NCBI RefSeq assembly: GCF_003347595.2
Contig: NZ_QCZK02000018.1
Span: forward strand, 1-64,000
Origin: Botryobacter ruber
Lineage (GTDB): Bacteria; Bacteroidota; Bacteroidia; Cytophagales; Hymenobacteraceae
DNA: 64,000 bases
Direction: 5' to 3'
Shown here piece after piece: positions 61,877-64,000 of the stretch (position 1 is its first letter; every line of letters starts with the position of its first letter). The notes below the pieces were generated by a model that saw only the letters and a list, made by a program, of their open reading frames with translations, was not told the origin of the DNA and did not search any database. The translations under genes were made by a program, and so were the position numbers.

Positions 61877-64000
61877 ATGACAGAGAAAGATTTTTTCCAG
61901 TTTCAGGCAGAAGAGTCAGAGCAAATCGATCTGAAGGCTGTGTTGATAAAGTACTTGCGTTTCTGGTATTTGTTTTTAATTGGTGTGGTGCTGGCTTTAG
62001 GAGTAGCTTTCCTGTATCTGCGCTACTATGCTGTGCCTCAATATGACATTTACAGCAAAATACTTATTCGGGATGATAAAAAAGGAACGGATCTTTTGGC
62101 TGGTAGTGCTTTCAGCGACCTGGAGATTTTTAATTCATCTAAAAATGTAGATAATGAGATTGAGGTATTAAATGCCGTAAGCTTAATGCAGCGGGTATTA
62201 AATGAACTGGATCTTCATGTTACGTACTATAAAAAGGGGCGCGTTCATGATGTGGAAATTTACGGAGATCAATTACCTTTAAAAGTGATCGTGAAGCAAC
62301 TGGAGAATGCTGCCTTAGGCAAATCCATAGTGCTTCATATAAAGGACAACAATAGTTTTGTGCTGGAAGAGCAGAAAGACAAAGAGGTTGAGAGATCAGT
62401 ACATAAGTTTGGGCAGGAGATTAAGAAGCCTTACGGCGTATTCACCGTTGTAGCAGCCTCCGGCTCTTTAGCTGATTATGATGCGCAGCGTGTTGTTGTT
62501 GAATTCAATGACCTGGAGCAGCTTGCCAATGATTATACTTATAAGCTTGAAATAGCGCCGGCAAATAAAAATTCAAGTGTACTATATCTTAATTTAAAGG
62601 ATCCTGTACCGCAGAAGGGAATGGATATCATCAATAAACTTGTAGAAGTTTATAACCAAGAAGCCGTTGAAGATAAAAACGTAACAGCTTCGAGCACCAT
62701 TAACTTTATTGACGAGCGCCTGCAGTTCCTGACAGAAGAGTTATCTAGTGTTGAAAAGGGTGTAGAAGAATTTAAACGTGCAAACGAACTGACCGACGTC
62801 AGCTCAGATGCGCAAGTGTATGTGCAGCGGGCTAGTGAGTACAACAAACAACTGGCAGAGTATGAGATACAGCTCGATGTACTTAATTCAATAGAAAAGT
62901 ATCTTAAAGATGCTGGGCAAAAATACCAGCTGGTACCCAGCTCGCTTAGTATACAGGATCCTACTTTACTTGGGCTGATTTCCAAATTCAATGAATTACA
63001 ACTGGAGCGGGAGCGTATGTTGCGTACCACGCAGGCCTCAAACATGTTGGTTCGGAATATTAATGACCAGTTGGCAAACCTGAAGGTAAATATTATTGAG
63101 AACCTGCAGAATATCAGAAAGGGACTTGTAATTACCCGAAATAATCTCAAAGCCAGCACAGCACGCTTCGAGACTAAAATCCAGATGGTGCCTGCCATTG
63201 AACGGGAGCTGCTGGAAATTCAGCGGCAGCAAGGCATAAAACAAGGGCTGTACCTGTACCTGTTGCAAAAACGTGAAGAAGCTGGTGTGGCGCTGGCTGC
63301 GGCAGTAGCAAATTGCCGCGTGTTAGATCCTGCTATGGCAGAAGGGCCGGTAGAACCTAAGCTAATTATGGTTTATATTTTAGCAATCCTACTAGGGGTG
63401 GGTGTTCCTTTTGCTGGGATTTATACCAGGGATTTGCTAGATGATAAAGTGCAGGTGCTGAAAGATGTGGAGCAGGCAACAAATACTCCAGTTTTAGGAG
63501 AAATATCCCATATTAAAACCAAAGAATCGCTTATTGTAAATAAAAGCCGCAGGGACCCTGTAGTAGAATTATTCAACATGATTCGGGCTAACCTGCAGTT
63601 TGCAACAGTTGGCAAAGAAAACAAAGTAATCATGGTGTCTTCGAGTATGGGCGGAGAAGGGAAAACCTTTTTCAGTATAAATCTTGCTGCCAGTATGGTG
63701 GTAACAGGAAAAAGGGCGATCGTAGTGGATCTTGATCTCCGCAAACCAATGATCATGGCAAATTTGAATCTGCCAAATGACGTTGGAGTTACAAGCTACA
63801 TAATTTCAGATAAGGTATCAGTAGCTGATATGATCACACCTGTAGAGGCTGTGCCTGGGATATTTGCTTTAGGTTCCGGACCTATTCCTCCTAATCCTGT
63901 AGAGCTGTTATCTAGTGCAAAAGTAGGTTTGCTGCTAGATGAGCTTAAGGAAATATTCGATTATGTAATTATTGATACGCCTCCTGTTGGATTGGTAGCT
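61877..64000 (+). CDS. Wzc-like polysaccharide co-polymerase/tyrosine kinase, 3' end missing
   Basis: 708 codons are visible and the frame is open to the window end. It starts at ATG 61877, preceded by AGAAGG. A membrane helix (about 33-53) begins a Wzz/GNVR-type periplasmic domain with long coiled-coil segments (FIDERLQFLTEELSSVEKGV, ERERMLRTTQASNMLVRN). A second helix lies at about 495-515. The cytoplasmic BY-kinase domain shows Walker A SSMGGEGKTFFSINLA (about 588), Walker A' VVDLDLRKP (about 617) and the DYVIIDTPP Walker B. The terminal Tyr cluster lies beyond the window. It controls polymer length and export by phosphorylation. Confidence 0.92.
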   Translation, partial: MTEKDFFQFQAEESEQIDLKAVLIKYLRFWYLFLIGVVLALGVAFLYLRYYAVPQYDIYSKILIRDDKKGTDLLAGSAFSDLEIFNSSKNVDNEIEVLNAVSLMQRVLNELDLHVTYYKKGRVHDVEIYGDQLPLKVIVKQLENAALGKSIVLHIKDNNSFVLEEQKDKEVERSVHKFGQEIKKPYGVFTVVAASGSLADYDAQRVVVEFNDLEQLANDYTYKLEIAPANKNSSVLYLNLKDPVPQKGMDIINKLVEVYNQEAVEDKNVTASSTINFIDERLQFLTEELSSVEKGVEEFKRANELTDVSSDAQVYVQRASEYNKQLAEYEIQLDVLNSIEKYLKDAGQKYQLVPSSLSIQDPTLLGLISKFNELQLERERMLRTTQASNMLVRNINDQLANLKVNIIENLQNIRKGLVITRNNLKASTARFETKIQMVPAIERELLEIQRQQGIKQGLYLYLLQKREEAGVALAAAVANCRVLDPAMAEGPVEPKLIMVYILAILLGVGVPFAGIYTRDLLDDKVQVLKDVEQATNTPVLGEISHIKTKESLIVNKSRRDPVVELFNMIRANLQFATVGKENKVIMVSSSMGGEGKTFFSINLAASMVVTGKRAIVVDLDLRKPMIMANLNLPNDVGVTSYIISDKVSVADMITPVEAVPGIFALGSGPIPPNPVELLSSAKVGLLLDELKEIFDYVIIDTPPVGLVA

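Overview
The window looks like chromosomal DNA of a Bacteroidota member of the Cytophagales, most like the Hymenobacteraceae (Pontibacter and relatives). This is inferred from gene content: a fused LpxC/FabZ protein, a PorX-type regulator, type IX secretion (T9SS) C-terminal sorting domains, DUF4199, DUF2851, DUF4197 and DUF6799 proteins, and TAnnTTTG-type -7 promoter elements. No prophage, CRISPR array or intact transposase was seen.

Layout. 1-100: the 3' end of a 5S rRNA gene and its terminator, so an rRNA operon lies just upstream. 0.3-8.2 kb: an SDR oxidoreductase, a BatA-type membrane protein, a dihydroorotase homologue lacking its metal ligands, two DUF4199 membrane proteins and two glycosyltransferases. 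8.4-20.9 kb: a cupin, purB, an AsmA-like/transglycosylase fusion, an SBF-type transporter, DUF2851, a polytopic membrane protein, a hexapeptide acyltransferase, an AT-rich secreted protein, trhO and a nucleoside phosphorylase. 21-31 kb: a LuxC-like reductase divergent from a ferredoxin, valS, a MazF-type toxin-antitoxin pair, a 2-oxoacid dehydrogenase E2, cinA and DUF4197. 31-39 kb: an erythromycin-esterase-like protein, a Ca/Na antiporter, yebC, and the lipid A cluster lpxD, lpxC-fabZ, lpxA with an ABC ATPase. 39.7-48.7 kb: DUF6799, a dipeptide epimerase, a patatin, an HD hydrolase, and porX-tsaE-ald.

49.7-64 kb is a cell-surface region. An undecaprenyl-phosphate sugar transferase opens it, and a Wza-like export lipoprotein plus a Wzc-like kinase (cut by the window end) close it. 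Between them sit two T9SS cargo proteins, each followed 76 bp later by an 80-residue protein. Each 80-residue protein has a signal peptide and a C-terminal VPIDGG motif, hydrophobic stretch and basic tail. A third protein with the same tail follows, and then, on the other strand, an exosortase overlapping a partner membrane protein. The simplest reading is an exosortase (XrtX-like) with its PID-CTERM substrates inside an exopolysaccharide locus. It is linked to T9SS by the paired cargo genes and by porX 4 kb upstream of the region.

The intergenic DNA is rich in structured repeats. They include about 18 copies of a 28-bp GGAGCAG-bounded motif; one pair of copies forms a perfect 28-bp hairpin. 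There is also a MITE-like family, with three copies of exactly 133 bp and two longer, degenerate ones. Three intergenic islands are bounded by long inverted repeats, each holding a GGAGCAG copy near its centre. These repeats are probably the least described part of the window.
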